From Solirubrobacteraceae bacterium (GTDB taxonomy: Bacteria > Actinomycetota > Thermoleophilia > Solirubrobacterales > Solirubrobacteraceae), in contig JADGPO010000147.1 in NCBI GenBank assembly GCA_017882405.1, forward strand, positions 1-64,000: a DNA stretch of 64,000 nt, given 5' to 3'. The first letter of the stretch is position 1. Every line of letters begins with the position of its first letter. The notes beneath the pieces were generated by a model. It was given only the letters and a program-made list of their open reading frames with translations, ran no database searches and was not told the DNA's origin. Positions 16,509 through 24,533 of this stretch are shown here, one piece after another. Made by a program: the position numbers and the translations under genes.

Positions 16509-17921
16509 ATGACGATGACCAGCAGCCAGCTTTCCGATTCACGGGCCCTGGGCGAGGCAACGGTGCAGGAGCTGCGCGACGCGCTGCGTGGCGAGCTCGT
16601 GCTCCCGGGCGACGGCGGCTACGAGGAAGCGCGCAGCGTTTGGAACGGCATGATCGACCGACGGCCGGCCCTGATCGCCCGCTGCGCTCAGACCAGCGAC
16701 GTGGTCGCGGCGATCGGCTTCGCGCGCAGCGAGGGCCTGACGGTGGCGGTTCGCGGCGGCGGCCACAACGTCGCGGGAAACGGGACCTGCGACGGCGGCC
16801 TGGTGATCGATCTGTCGCCGATGAAGGAGGTGAAGGTCGACGCCGAGGCGATGACCGCTCGGGCGCAGGGCGGTCTCACCTGGGGCGAGCTCGACAGTGC
16901 GACCCAGGCGTTCGGACTCGCCACGACCGGAGGGCTGGTGACCTCGACCGGGATCGCGGGCTTCACGCTCGGCGGCGGGATCGGCTGGCTTATGCGCGAG
17001 CACGGGCTGGCGTGCGACAACCTGCTCTCCGCCCTCGTCGTGACCGCCGACGGCCAGACGGTCCGCGCCAGCGAGACCGAGAACGCGGAACTGCTGTGGG
17101 GACTGCGCGGCGGTGGCGGGAACTTCGGGGTGGTCGTCGAGTTCGAGTTCCGCCTGCACCGCGTCTCCCAGGTGCTGGGCGGGCTCCTCGCCTGGCCGGC
17201 ATCGGTGGGTGGCGACGTGCTGCGCTTCTGGCGTGACTGGGTGGCCGACGCCCCCGATCGTGTGTGCACGATGGCGGCGTTCCTCTACGCGCCGCCGGCG
17301 CCGTTTGTCCCGCCCGAGGTTCAGGGAACCCCGATCTTCGCCATCGCGTGTTTTGACACCGACCTCGACGGCAGCGCCGAGCGCGACCTGCAACCGCTGC
17401 GTGATCAGAATCCCGCGCTTGACGTCCTCGGGCCGATGCCGTACGCGGCGATACAGGGCATGTTCGATGACGGCGTTCCGCGCGGTTCACGCAACTACTG
17501 GCGATCGGGATACGTCGACAGGCTCACCGACGAGGCGATCGACGCGATCGTCGCCCACGCCGGGGGGATCGCCTACCCGCTGGGTCAGCTGCACGTCCAC
17601 CAGCTGGGCGGCGCGATGAGCCGGGTGGCGGCCGGGGCGACGGCGTTCGGCAATCGTCAGGCGGGCTTCCTGATGAACTACATCGGCCTGTGGCTGGACC
17701 CCGCTCAGGACGAGGCGAACATCGCCTGGGTGCGCGCCGCGTCGGACGCGATAGCGCCGTACGGGACGGGCGCCCGGTACGTCAACTTCCTCGCCGACGA
17801 GGGCGACGCCGGGGTGCGGTCAGCCTACGAGGCGGAGACGTTCACACGGCTTCAGAACCTGAAGGCGCGCTATGACCCGACGAACTTCTTCCGGCTGAAT
17901 CAGAACATCGCTCCCGCATAG
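16509..17921 (+). CDS. FAD-linked oxidase (BBE-like, VAO/PCMH family)
   Basis: A 470-residue flavoprotein. The FAD-binding PCMH domain shows TVAVRGGGHNVAGNGTCDGG, where the His is the expected covalent flavin attachment site. The pyrophosphate-binding region TTGGLVTSTGIAGFTLGGGI and LWGLRGGGGNFGVV follow. The C-terminal berberine-bridge segment ends YDPTNFFRLNQNI, the family hallmark. No Cys replaces the second covalent site in an obvious way (CDNLL is a candidate). The start lies behind GAGGGGG with two in-frame ATGs, 16509 and 16515. It could oxidise alcohols, sugars or phenolics; the substrate is unknown. Confidence 0.9.
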   Translation: MTMTSSQLSDSRALGEATVQELRDALRGELVLPGDGGYEEARSVWNGMIDRRPALIARCAQTSDVVAAIGFARSEGLTVAVRGGGHNVAGNGTCDGGLVIDLSPMKEVKVDAEAMTARAQGGLTWGELDSATQAFGLATTGGLVTSTGIAGFTLGGGIGWLMREHGLACDNLLSALVVTADGQTVRASETENAELLWGLRGGGGNFGVVVEFEFRLHRVSQVLGGLLAWPASVGGDVLRFWRDWVADAPDRVCTMAAFLYAPPAPFVPPEVQGTPIFAIACFDTDLDGSAERDLQPLRDQNPALDVLGPMPYAAIQGMFDDGVPRGSRNYWRSGYVDRLTDEAIDAIVAHAGGIAYPLGQLHVHQLGGAMSRVAAGATAFGNRQAGFLMNYIGLWLDPAQDEANIAWVRAASDAIAPYGTGARYVNFLADEGDAGVRSAYEAETFTRLQNLKARYDPTNFFRLNQNIAPA

Positions 17922-17941
17922 CGCTGGCAGACTAAGACGCC

Positions 17942-18502
17942 GTGGACGGCTCGGCGCGCGAGACATGGGACGCGCGGTACCGCGAACGCGGTACCGCGCC
18001 CGGGCCGCCGTCTGACTGGCTGGCCGCCAACCGGGGGCTGCTCCGGGGGACGCGCGCCCTGGACCTGGCGTGCGGGACGGGCCGCAACGCCCGGTTCCTG
18101 GCGCGGCTCGGCTTCACCGTCGATGCTCTGGACATCTCCGAGGTGGCGATCGAGGCACTGCAGGGGGTGGCGGGCGTGCACGCGCGCACGGTCGACCTGG
18201 AGCACGAGCCGCTGCCCACCGGCGCCCAGGACGTCGTGGTGCTGATCAACTACCTGCAGCGAGATCTGTTCGCCGGCGCGGCGGCGGCGCTCGCGCCGGG
18301 CGGGGTGCTGATCGCCGAGACGGTCACCCGCGCGCACGTGGAGCAGTTGGGTAATTCGTTCGACGAGCGCTTCCTGCTCGAGCCCGGCGAGCTGCGCCAC
18401 GCGTTCGGCGGCCTCGAGGTGCTGCGCTACGAGGAGGGCGTAGTGCGGCGGTCGGGACGACCCCGGGCGGTGGCCGCGATCGTCGCCCAGCGCCCCGGTT
18501 AG
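17942..18502 (+). CDS. Class I SAM-dependent methyltransferase (TehB-like)
   Basis: A 186-residue Rossmann methyltransferase from GTG 17942. Motif I is ALDLACGTGRNARFLA, then VDALDISEVAIEAL (acidic end of strand two) and VVLINYLQRDLF (motif IV region), with a C-terminal strand GGLEVLRYEEGV. Length and motifs resemble TehB/thiopurine-type small-molecule methyltransferases. Two identical 12-bp palindromes separated by two bases occur at 17973-17998 within the coding sequence. Confidence 0.8.
   Translation: MDGSARETWDARYRERGTAPGPPSDWLAANRGLLRGTRALDLACGTGRNARFLARLGFTVDALDISEVAIEALQGVAGVHARTVDLEHEPLPTGAQDVVVLINYLQRDLFAGAAAALAPGGVLIAETVTRAHVEQLGNSFDERFLLEPGELRHAFGGLEVLRYEEGVVRRSGRPRAVAAIVAQRPG
17973..17998. 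repeat. Twin 12-bp palindromes inside the methyltransferase gene
   Basis: CGCGGTACCGCG, itself a perfect palindrome, appears twice separated by AA. It encodes part of ARYRERGTAP, so it is both coding and able to form a stable hairpin or act as a protein-binding site 30 bp inside the gene. Confidence 0.6.
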
Positions 18503-18509
18503 CACCGAG

Positions 18510-18626
18510 GTGCACGGGCGCGTGGAGGTGGCGGCCGAATATGCGCCCGGCCTGCGCGACCTCGACGGCTTCTCGCATCTTCACCTGATCTGCCACCTGC
18601 ACTCACCCAGCTGGCGCGCAGCGTGA
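18510..18626 (+). pseudogene. Fragment of TrmO-type tRNA methyltransferase
   Basis: The plus strand from GTG 18510 reads RVEVAAEYAPGLRDLDGFSH and then LHLICHLHS before a TGA at 18626. This is the internal signature of the TrmO/YaeB (UPF0066) family, normally followed by another 80 or more residues. Both ends are missing and it lies in the gap between two opposing genes, so it is a remnant. Confidence 0.6.
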
Positions 18627-19169
18627 GCGGCACGTCGCGCCACCGGCCGAGCGCCGAGCCGCCGACGTCACCTCGGCCGGCGCCGTCGCGGTCCAGGCTG
18701 ACCGCGAGCAGTCGCGGAGCGCCGCCGAGTGCCGCGAACGCGTCGACGAGGTGGATGGCGAGGTCTCCCAGCGCTCCCACCCCGGCGCGCGCCGGATCTC
18801 GCATCCAGGAGCGCGGGCCGGACAACGAGCCATCGAGCGCGCCCGCGTGCAGGTAGCTGGCGCTGGCCGCCGACAGGCGCCCGAGCAGTCCCGCCCGGAG
18901 CACCCCCTGCAGCCGGACGCCCCGCTTGTGCCGCGCGGACGCACAGCTCCGGGCGCTGGTCGGTGGCCGCGCTGACGACGACCGCGTCGGCGCGCCGGAT
19001 GGCCCCGCTCGGCATCGGAGACCACGTAGTTGGCGATCGCGCCCGGAATGGCGGAGCGGTCGGCGTCCCACGCCGCGGCCAGACGCAGGTCGGGCTCGGA
19101 GGCGATGACCCCGAGCAGGTCGGACAGGTGCGGGTGCCCGCAGCCCAGCAGGGAGATCGAGATCGGCAT
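18600..19169 (-). pseudogene. Decayed Gfo/Idh/MocA-type NAD(P)-dependent dehydrogenase
   Basis: From ATG 19169, behind GGAGGG, the first frame gives a Rossmann start (ISISLLGCGHPHLSDLLGVI and LRLAAAWDADRSAI). A second frame gives ADAVVVSAATDQRPELCVRA (strand four and the following helix). A third frame gives SYLHAGALDGSLSGPRSWMR and ALGDLAIHLVDAFAALGGAP, which is the middle of the substrate domain. The catalytic EKP region and the C-terminal strands are missing. Two frameshifts plus deletions reduce a normally 320-350 residue protein to about 190. Confidence 0.7.
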
Positions 19170-19193
19170 CCCTCCAAGGGTGCCAGCCCGCGC

Positions 19194-19213
19194 CCCTGAG
19201 GCGAACCTCAGGG
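19194..19213. other. 8-bp stem hairpin between two gene remnants
   Basis: CCCTGAGG-CGAA-CCTCAGGG forms a perfect 8-bp stem with a CGAA tetraloop. There is no T-run, so it is not a standard intrinsic terminator. It overlaps the stop of the truncated response regulator and may be a leftover terminator or a deletion scar. Confidence 0.4.
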
Positions 19214-19336
19214 CTCGATCAGTCCGCGCCGGATCGCGGGATGGTCGTCGACCACCAGGCAACGGATCACGGGGCTGGCGGTGGTGCGGCGGGCGCTGAT
19301 CTCGGCATCCTCGAACGGGGGAAGCTCGGTGGTCAC
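19208..19336 (-). pseudogene. Truncated response regulator (receiver N-terminus only)
   Basis: A GTG at 19336 behind GGAGGT opens a 42-codon frame. It ends IRCLVVDDHPAIRRGLIEP, the first strand and acidic pocket of a NarL-type receiver domain. A stop follows immediately; the phosphoacceptor Asp, the rest of the receiver and the DNA-binding domain are gone. Translation signals are intact, so a short peptide could still be made. Confidence 0.65.
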
Positions 19337-19400
19337 GGGAACCTCCAATAAGGGTGGCTGCGTCGCCGTCCAAAGATCGCGCATGCGCGCCCCGCCGACC

Positions 19401-19427
19401 ATGGGGTGCGTCCCCCATTCCTACAAT
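19401..19427 (+). promoter_or_regulatory. Palindrome plus -10 element before the ferredoxin oxidoreductase
   Basis: ATGGGG-TGCGTC-CCCCAT (19401-19418) is a perfect inverted repeat. TACAAT (19422-19427) is a good -10 hexamer ending six bases before ATG 19434. There is no Shine-Dalgarno, so the mRNA is probably leaderless and the palindrome would sit in the spacer, where a repressor could act. Confidence 0.45.
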
Positions 19428-19433
19428 GCGGTA

Positions 19434-22400
19434 ATGCTGGCGCCATCGCTCACCGAGGCGCGGCTGGATGATCGCTACACCGCCGGGCACGGACGCGCGC
19501 TGATGAGTGGCATCCAGGCGCTGGTCCGGCTGCTGATCGAGCAGCGACGGCTGGACGCGTCCCGCGGGCTCAACACCGGCGTGTTCGTGAGCGGATACCC
19601 GGGCTCGCCGCTGGGTGGCCTGGATCGCGAGATCGTTCGCGCCCGCGAGCATCTGGAGCCGGACGGCATCGTCTTTAACCCCGCCGTCAACGAGGAGCTG
19701 GCGGCGACCGCCGTCAACGGCAGCCAGCTGATCGGCGAGCTCCCCGGCCGCACGCGCGATGGCGTGGTCGGCTTCTGGTACGGCAAGGCGCCCGGGCTCG
19801 ATCGCGCCGCGGACGCGATCCGCCACGGCAACGTCAGCGGCACCGCGCACCTGGGAGGCGCCGTCGCGCTGATCGGCGACGACCCGATCTGCAAGTCCTC
19901 GACGCTGCCCAGCTCCTGTGAGCTGATGGCCGAGAGCCTGATGCTGCCGCTGCTGTCGCCCGGCGGCGTGGACGACATCGTCCGGCTCGGGCTGCACGCG
20001 GTCGCGCTGTCGCGCGCCGCCGGGCTGTGGACGGCGATCAAGATCGTCTCCGACGTGGCCGATGCCGCCGCGGCGGTGGCGCTCGACGGGCTCGCCGCCG
20101 GGATTCCCGAGCCGCCGTCCGAGAGCCGCGGCGCGCCGCCGATGCTGCTCGGGGCCAGCTCGGTCGCCGCGGAGCACGACCTGATGGGCGTCCGCCTGGA
20201 CGCCGCGCGCGAGTACGGCCGCGCGCACCGGCTCAACCGGATCGAGTTCGAACCCGCGCAGGCGCGCCGCGCCCTGGTCGCCCCGGGACCGGCGTTCGCC
20301 ACCGTGCGCCGGGCGCTCTCGCAGCTGGGGATCGGCGAGCCCGAGCTGGAGGCGATGGGGATCCGGCTGGTGGCATTGGAGCTGGTGTGGCCGCTTCACC
20401 GCGACGACGCCCTGGCCTTCGCGGCGGGCGTGCAGGAGCTGATCGTGGTCGAGGACAAGCGCCCGTTCGTCGAGCGACAGCTGCGCGACCTGCTGTACGG
20501 CACGCCGGGGGCGCCGCCGGTGCTGGGCAAGCGCGACGGCGACGGCCGAGCGCTGATCGAGCTGGCCGGGACGGTCGATGCCGACGCGATCGCGCGGGCG
20601 CTGGCACGCCACTGGGGCGAGGCGCTGCCGGCACAGGTTCGTCAGCGCGTGGACGCGACGGCGATGCGAATGCGCCAGGCATCGACGGTGACCCTGCCGG
20701 TGGCGCGCACGCCGTTCTTCTGCTCGGGCTGTCCGCACAACCTCTCGACGCGAGCCGAGGAGGATCAGCTGGTGGGCGTCGGGATCGGCTGTCACGCGCT
20801 GATCCTGGTCGACTCCTCGCAGCAGCGCGGACACCTGCTGGGCTCTCCGCAGATGGGCGGCGAGGGCGCGCAGTGGAACGGAATGGCCCCGTTCACCACC
20901 GAGCGCCACTACGTGCAGAACATCGGCGACGGGACGTTTCACCACTCGGGCTCGCTGGCGATCCGCGGCGCCGTGGCGTCCGGCGTCAACATCACCTTCC
21001 GGCTGCTCTACAACGACGCGATCGCGATGACCGGGGGCCAGCCAGCGCCCGGACGGCTGGGCGTCGTCGAGCTCACCCATTGGCTGGCCACCGAGGGCGT
21101 CAAGCGGGTGATCGTCACCACCGAGGACCCCGGGACGCTGGACCGCGCGGAGCTGCCCGCGATCGCCACCGTGCGCCACCGCGACCGGCTCGCCGAGGCG
21201 CAGGCCGAGCTGGCCGCCATCGACGGCGTGACCGTGCTGCTGCACACCGACCGCTGCGCGACCGAGGAGCGTCGCCTGCGCAAGCGCGGCAAGCTGCCCA
21301 CGCCCCAGCACCGCGCCTGGATCAACGAGCGGGTGTGCGAGGGCTGCGGAGACTGCGGGCGCAAGTCGACCTGCCTGTCGGTCGTCCCCGTCGACACCGA
21401 ACTGGGACGCAAGACCCGCATCCATCAGTCCTCGTGCACGCAGGACATGGCCTGCCTGGAGGGTGACTGCCCGTCGTTTCTGCTGGTGACTCCGGCGGAC
21501 GGCGCGCAGCCGCACGCGCCGGCCTCGCCCCTGCCTGCCCCGTTCGCGGCCGGCGAGCCCGAGCGGGTGTTCGCCCCCGAGCAGACGGTGCTGATCCGCA
21601 TGCCCGGGATCGGGGGCACCGGGGTGGTCACCGTCTCGCAGGTGCTGCAGATGGCCGCCGTCCTGGACGGACGCTGGTCGGCGGGACTCGATCAGACCGG
21701 CCTGGCCCAGAAGGGCGGCCCGGTCGTCTCCGACGTGCGCATCGGTCCGTCGCCGGAGGCGGGCGCCCCCCGCGCGGCCGGCGGCGAGGTCGACGTGCTG
21801 CTCGGCCTGGACCTGCTCGGCACGATCGCGCCCGACACGCTGCGCACGCTGGATCCGCAGCGCACGATCGCCGTGGTCAACCTCCACGAGACCGCCACCT
21901 CGGCGATGGTGACCGACACCGAGGTGGCCTTCCCGCCGCTGGAGGAGACCGTGGGCCGGATCGAGCGCGCCACCCGGGCGCAGCGGGCGCTGTTCCTCGA
22001 TGCCGGCACGATCGCCGAGGCGCTGTTCGCCGATCACATGCCGGCCAACGTGATCATGCTCGGCGCCGCCTATCAGCACGGCTGCCTGCCGGTCAGCGCG
22101 GCCGCGATCGAGGGCGCGATCGAGCTCAACGGCGCGGCCGTCGAGGTCAACCGGGCGGCCTTCGCCTGGGGTCGTGCCGCCGCCGCCGACCCGCGGGCCG
22201 CGGCCGAGGCGATCGCCGGCCTCCGGGCGGGCAACGCGGGCGAGTCCAGCCTCGACGCCACCCCGGATCCCGCGGTGCGCCGGCTGCTGGACGGCATCGA
22301 GCTGCCCGACGAGCTGCGCGCCCTGCTTGAGCGCCGGGCGAGCGATCTGTGCGGATATCAGGACGTCGGCTATGCCCTGGAGTACGTGGACGACGTACTC

Positions 22401-22958
22401 GCGGTCCTGGCCGCCGAGCGCGAGCGCGGCGCACCTGTTGCGACGACCGTCACCGAGGCCTACGCGGCGGCGATGCATAAGCTGATGACCTACAAGGACG
22501 AGTACGAGGTTGCCCGGCTGCACCTGGACGCGTTCGAGCAGGCGCGCCTGGATGATGAATTTGGCCCGGATGCAAAGGTGCAGATCCTCCTGCACCCGCC
22601 GCTGCTACGCGCGCTCGGGCTGAAGCGAAAGCTGCGGCTGGGCAGCTCGGCGCGTCCGCTCCTGGCGGGCCTGCGCGCCGGGCGGCGGCTGCGCGGCACC
22701 GCGCTTGATCCCTTCGGGCGCACCGCGATGCGCCGCCTGGAGCGCCGGCTGATCGGCGAGCACCGGGAGCTCGTCCGCCGGGCGCTGCGCTGGCTGACGC
22801 CCGAGACCCAGGACGAGGTCGCCGCCGTGGCGGCCCTGCCCGACCTGATCCGCGGCTACGAGGAGATCAAGCTGACGAGCGTCGAGCGCTACCGCGCCGC
22901 CGCCGCGGAGGCGCTGACCGCGCTGTCCCGACCCAGCGAGGTCTCACGGGCACCTTGA
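19434..22958 (+). CDS. Indolepyruvate ferredoxin oxidoreductase, fused subunits
   Basis: About 1,174 residues, the length of fused IorA-IorB-type enzymes. The N-terminal TPP/PFOR part reads LNTGVFVSGYPGSPLGGLDR. The TPP-binding C domain carries FFCSGCPHNLSTRAEEDQ and the GDGTFHHSGSLAIRGAV metal/TPP motif. Cysteine clusters VCEGCGDCGRKSTC and MACLEGDCPSF could ligate Fe-S centres. The gamma-type domain starts IRMPGIGGTGVVTVSQVLQM. The reaction is oxidative decarboxylation of aryl-pyruvates or related 2-oxoacids to acyl-CoA with ferredoxin as acceptor. It is apparently leaderless (see the promoter entry). The downstream beta-propeller gene overlaps its stop. Confidence 0.9.
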   Translation: MLAPSLTEARLDDRYTAGHGRALMSGIQALVRLLIEQRRLDASRGLNTGVFVSGYPGSPLGGLDREIVRAREHLEPDGIVFNPAVNEELAATAVNGSQLIGELPGRTRDGVVGFWYGKAPGLDRAADAIRHGNVSGTAHLGGAVALIGDDPICKSSTLPSSCELMAESLMLPLLSPGGVDDIVRLGLHAVALSRAAGLWTAIKIVSDVADAAAAVALDGLAAGIPEPPSESRGAPPMLLGASSVAAEHDLMGVRLDAAREYGRAHRLNRIEFEPAQARRALVAPGPAFATVRRALSQLGIGEPELEAMGIRLVALELVWPLHRDDALAFAAGVQELIVVEDKRPFVERQLRDLLYGTPGAPPVLGKRDGDGRALIELAGTVDADAIARALARHWGEALPAQVRQRVDATAMRMRQASTVTLPVARTPFFCSGCPHNLSTRAEEDQLVGVGIGCHALILVDSSQQRGHLLGSPQMGGEGAQWNGMAPFTTERHYVQNIGDGTFHHSGSLAIRGAVASGVNITFRLLYNDAIAMTGGQPAPGRLGVVELTHWLATEGVKRVIVTTEDPGTLDRAELPAIATVRHRDRLAEAQAELAAIDGVTVLLHTDRCATEERRLRKRGKLPTPQHRAWINERVCEGCGDCGRKSTCLSVVPVDTELGRKTRIHQSSCTQDMACLEGDCPSFLLVTPADGAQPHAPASPLPAPFAAGEPERVFAPEQTVLIRMPGIGGTGVVTVSQVLQMAAVLDGRWSAGLDQTGLAQKGGPVVSDVRIGPSPEAGAPRAAGGEVDVLLGLDLLGTIAPDTLRTLDPQRTIAVVNLHETATSAMVTDTEVAFPPLEETVGRIERATRAQRALFLDAGTIAEALFADHMPANVIMLGAAYQHGCLPVSAAAIEGAIELNGAAVEVNRAAFAWGRAAAADPRAAAEAIAGLRAGNAGESSLDATPDPAVRRLLDGIELPDELRALLERRASDLCGYQDVGYALEYVDDVLAVLAAERERGAPVATTVTEAYAAAMHKLMTYKDEYEVARLHLDAFEQARLDDEFGPDAKVQILLHPPLLRALGLKRKLRLGSSARPLLAGLRAGRRLRGTALDPFGRTAMRRLERRLIGEHRELVRRALRWLTPETQDEVAAVAALPDLIRGYEEIKLTSVERYRAAAAEALTALSRPSEVSRAP

Positions 22959-24232
22959 CCGGACGCGCGCTGATCGGCTGGACGGTCGGCGCCATGGCGT
23001 GGCTGCTGTTTGCCTCAAGCGCGATCGCTGCCCACGCCGGCTTGATCACCGAGACCCCCGTGGGCGTCCGCGCAAACGCCTATCTGTTCGGTCTGACAGC
23101 CGGACCGGACGGCGCGGTTTGGTTCGCCGACCTCAGCTGCACGGGACTGGGCCGCTGCGCGATCGGGCGAGTGGGGCCCCAGGGGCGCATCACCGAGTAC
23201 CGGCGGGGGCTTGCCCGCGGCAGCATCCCGTACACGATCGCCGCGGGAGGCGACGGCAACCTGTGGTTCACCGACCAGGGCCGGCGGCCGGCGATCGGGC
23301 GGATCACGCCGCGCGGCCGGATCACCGAGTTCCGGCGCGGGCTGCCACGCCACAGCGAGCCCTTCGAGATCACCGCCGGAGCGGACGGCGACCTGTGGTT
23401 CACTGACCAGGGCCGGCGGCCGGCGATCGGGCGGGTCACGCCGCGCGGCCGGATCACCGAGTTCCGGCGCGGGCTGCGCCGGGGCAGCGTGCCGTTCGGG
23501 ATCACCGCCGGGCCCGGTGCGCGGTTGTGGTTCACCGATCACGGCTGCAACGGCAGCGGCCGCTGCGCGGTGGGATCGGTCACTCCGAGCGGGCGGATCG
23601 CCGAGCTGACGCGTGGCCTGCGCGCCGGCAGCCAGCCGCTGGGGATCGCTGCCGGCCCCGGCAATCAGGTGTGGTTCGCCGACTCCTCGGGCGCTCTGGG
23701 CCGAGTGACGGCGGCCGGCAGGATCAGCGAGCGGACGCGGGGGCTGAGGGCCGGTAGCTCGCCGGTGGCGATCGCCGCCGGCCCGGGCGGCGACCTGTGG
23801 TTCACCGACGAGGGAGTCACCACCGCCGTGGGACGGATGACCCGCTCCGGAGCGGTGCGCGAGTTCTCCCGCGGACTGCTCTCAGGCAGCCAGCCGGCTT
23901 ACATCATGCGCGGGCCCGACGACCGGATGTGGTTCACCGACGAGGGCGCGACCACGGCGTTGGGCACGGTGACCACCGGCGTTCCGTTCGCCAAGGCTGA
24001 GCGACCGTCGGCCGTCAGCGAGGAGAAGAACGACGCCTACTCTGCCCATGGCGGCGGCGATCCGCCCGCTGGCTCGCAGGTCTCCGATCGCCGCCTGATC
24101 GTCGTGGCGCGCGAGGCGCAGGCGACCGCGCACCTGGAGCAGCATTCCGCCGGACCAGGGGGCGCACCGGGGCGCCCCTTTGTTCAGCCGAGTTCGAGCG
24201 GCCGGTGCCGAGGCGGCGCTAGCCGAGCTTGA
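22955..24232 (+). CDS. Secreted virginiamycin-B-lyase-like beta-propeller protein
   Basis: A 425-residue protein starting at TTG 22955, overlapping the previous stop. The N-terminus is a signal peptide (WTVGAMAWLLFASSAIAAHA). Six to seven repeats of about 44 residues follow, each with a GNLWFTD or similar blade motif and GRITPRGRITEFRRG. This is the Vgb/streptogramin-lyase-like propeller architecture; such proteins are often extracellular binding or lyase proteins, so enzymatic activity is not assured. Two adjacent blades are nearly identical at DNA level. The last 80 residues lack blades, are low in complexity, and overlap the opposing Rieske gene by 14 bp. Confidence 0.8.
   Translation: MTGRALIGWTVGAMAWLLFASSAIAAHAGLITETPVGVRANAYLFGLTAGPDGAVWFADLSCTGLGRCAIGRVGPQGRITEYRRGLARGSIPYTIAAGGDGNLWFTDQGRRPAIGRITPRGRITEFRRGLPRHSEPFEITAGADGDLWFTDQGRRPAIGRVTPRGRITEFRRGLRRGSVPFGITAGPGARLWFTDHGCNGSGRCAVGSVTPSGRIAELTRGLRAGSQPLGIAAGPGNQVWFADSSGALGRVTAAGRISERTRGLRAGSSPVAIAAGPGGDLWFTDEGVTTAVGRMTRSGAVREFSRGLLSGSQPAYIMRGPDDRMWFTDEGATTALGTVTTGVPFAKAERPSAVSEEKNDAYSAHGGGDPPAGSQVSDRRLIVVAREAQATAHLEQHSAGPGGAPGRPFVQPSSSGRCRGGASRA
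23260..23476. repeat. Near-identical 85-bp direct repeats in the propeller gene
   Basis: Positions 23260-23344 and 23392-23476 match almost base for base, offset by 132 bp (44 codons, one blade). Both encode WFTDQGRRPAIGR followed by TPRGRITEFRRGL. Identity at synonymous sites points to recent blade duplication or gene conversion. Confidence 0.85.
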
Positions 24233-24533
24233 CGAACACCTTCCCCGCGTCCAGCTTGACCGGGTAGGTGCAGAGGTTCACCCGGGCCGGCGCGCGCTTG
24301 GCCTCACCGGTCTTGTAGTTGAACCGGCCGTTGTGCTTGGGGCACTCGATCACGTCGCCCATCACCAGGCCGTCCGCCAGCTCGGCGTACTCGTGCGTGC
24401 ACAGCGCGTCGGTGGCGTGGAAGGTGCTCTCGGGGCTGCGGTAGATCGCGATCGTCTGTCCGGCGAGCTCCACCCGGATGACGTCCTCCTCCTCGATGTC
24501 GTCGGCGTCGCACGCCATCAGCCACTCCTCCAT
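24219..24533 (-). CDS. Rieske [2Fe-2S] ferredoxin (MocE-like)
   Basis: A 104-residue Rieske protein with both cluster-binding boxes: CTHEYAELADG (C-x-H) and CPKHNGRFNYKTG (C-x2-H). The N-terminal EWLMACDADDIEEEDVIRVE is typical of small soluble bacterial Rieske ferredoxins. Its ATG overlaps the desaturase stop (TGATG), so translation is coupled. It should deliver electrons to the desaturase encoded immediately upstream, as MocE does for MocD-type oxygenases. Confidence 0.9.
   Translation of the reverse strand: MEEWLMACDADDIEEEDVIRVELAGQTIAIYRSPESTFHATDALCTHEYAELADGLVMGDVIECPKHNGRFNYKTGEAKRAPARVNLCTYPVKLDAGKVFVKLG

Noticed and set aside
18603..22595. A 1,330-codon open frame on the minus strand opposite the ferredoxin oxidoreductase
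   Set aside because: It is Arg/Gly/His-rich with no domain and mirrors the codon structure of the real gene on the other strand; only its far 3' part coincides with the Gfo/Idh remnant.
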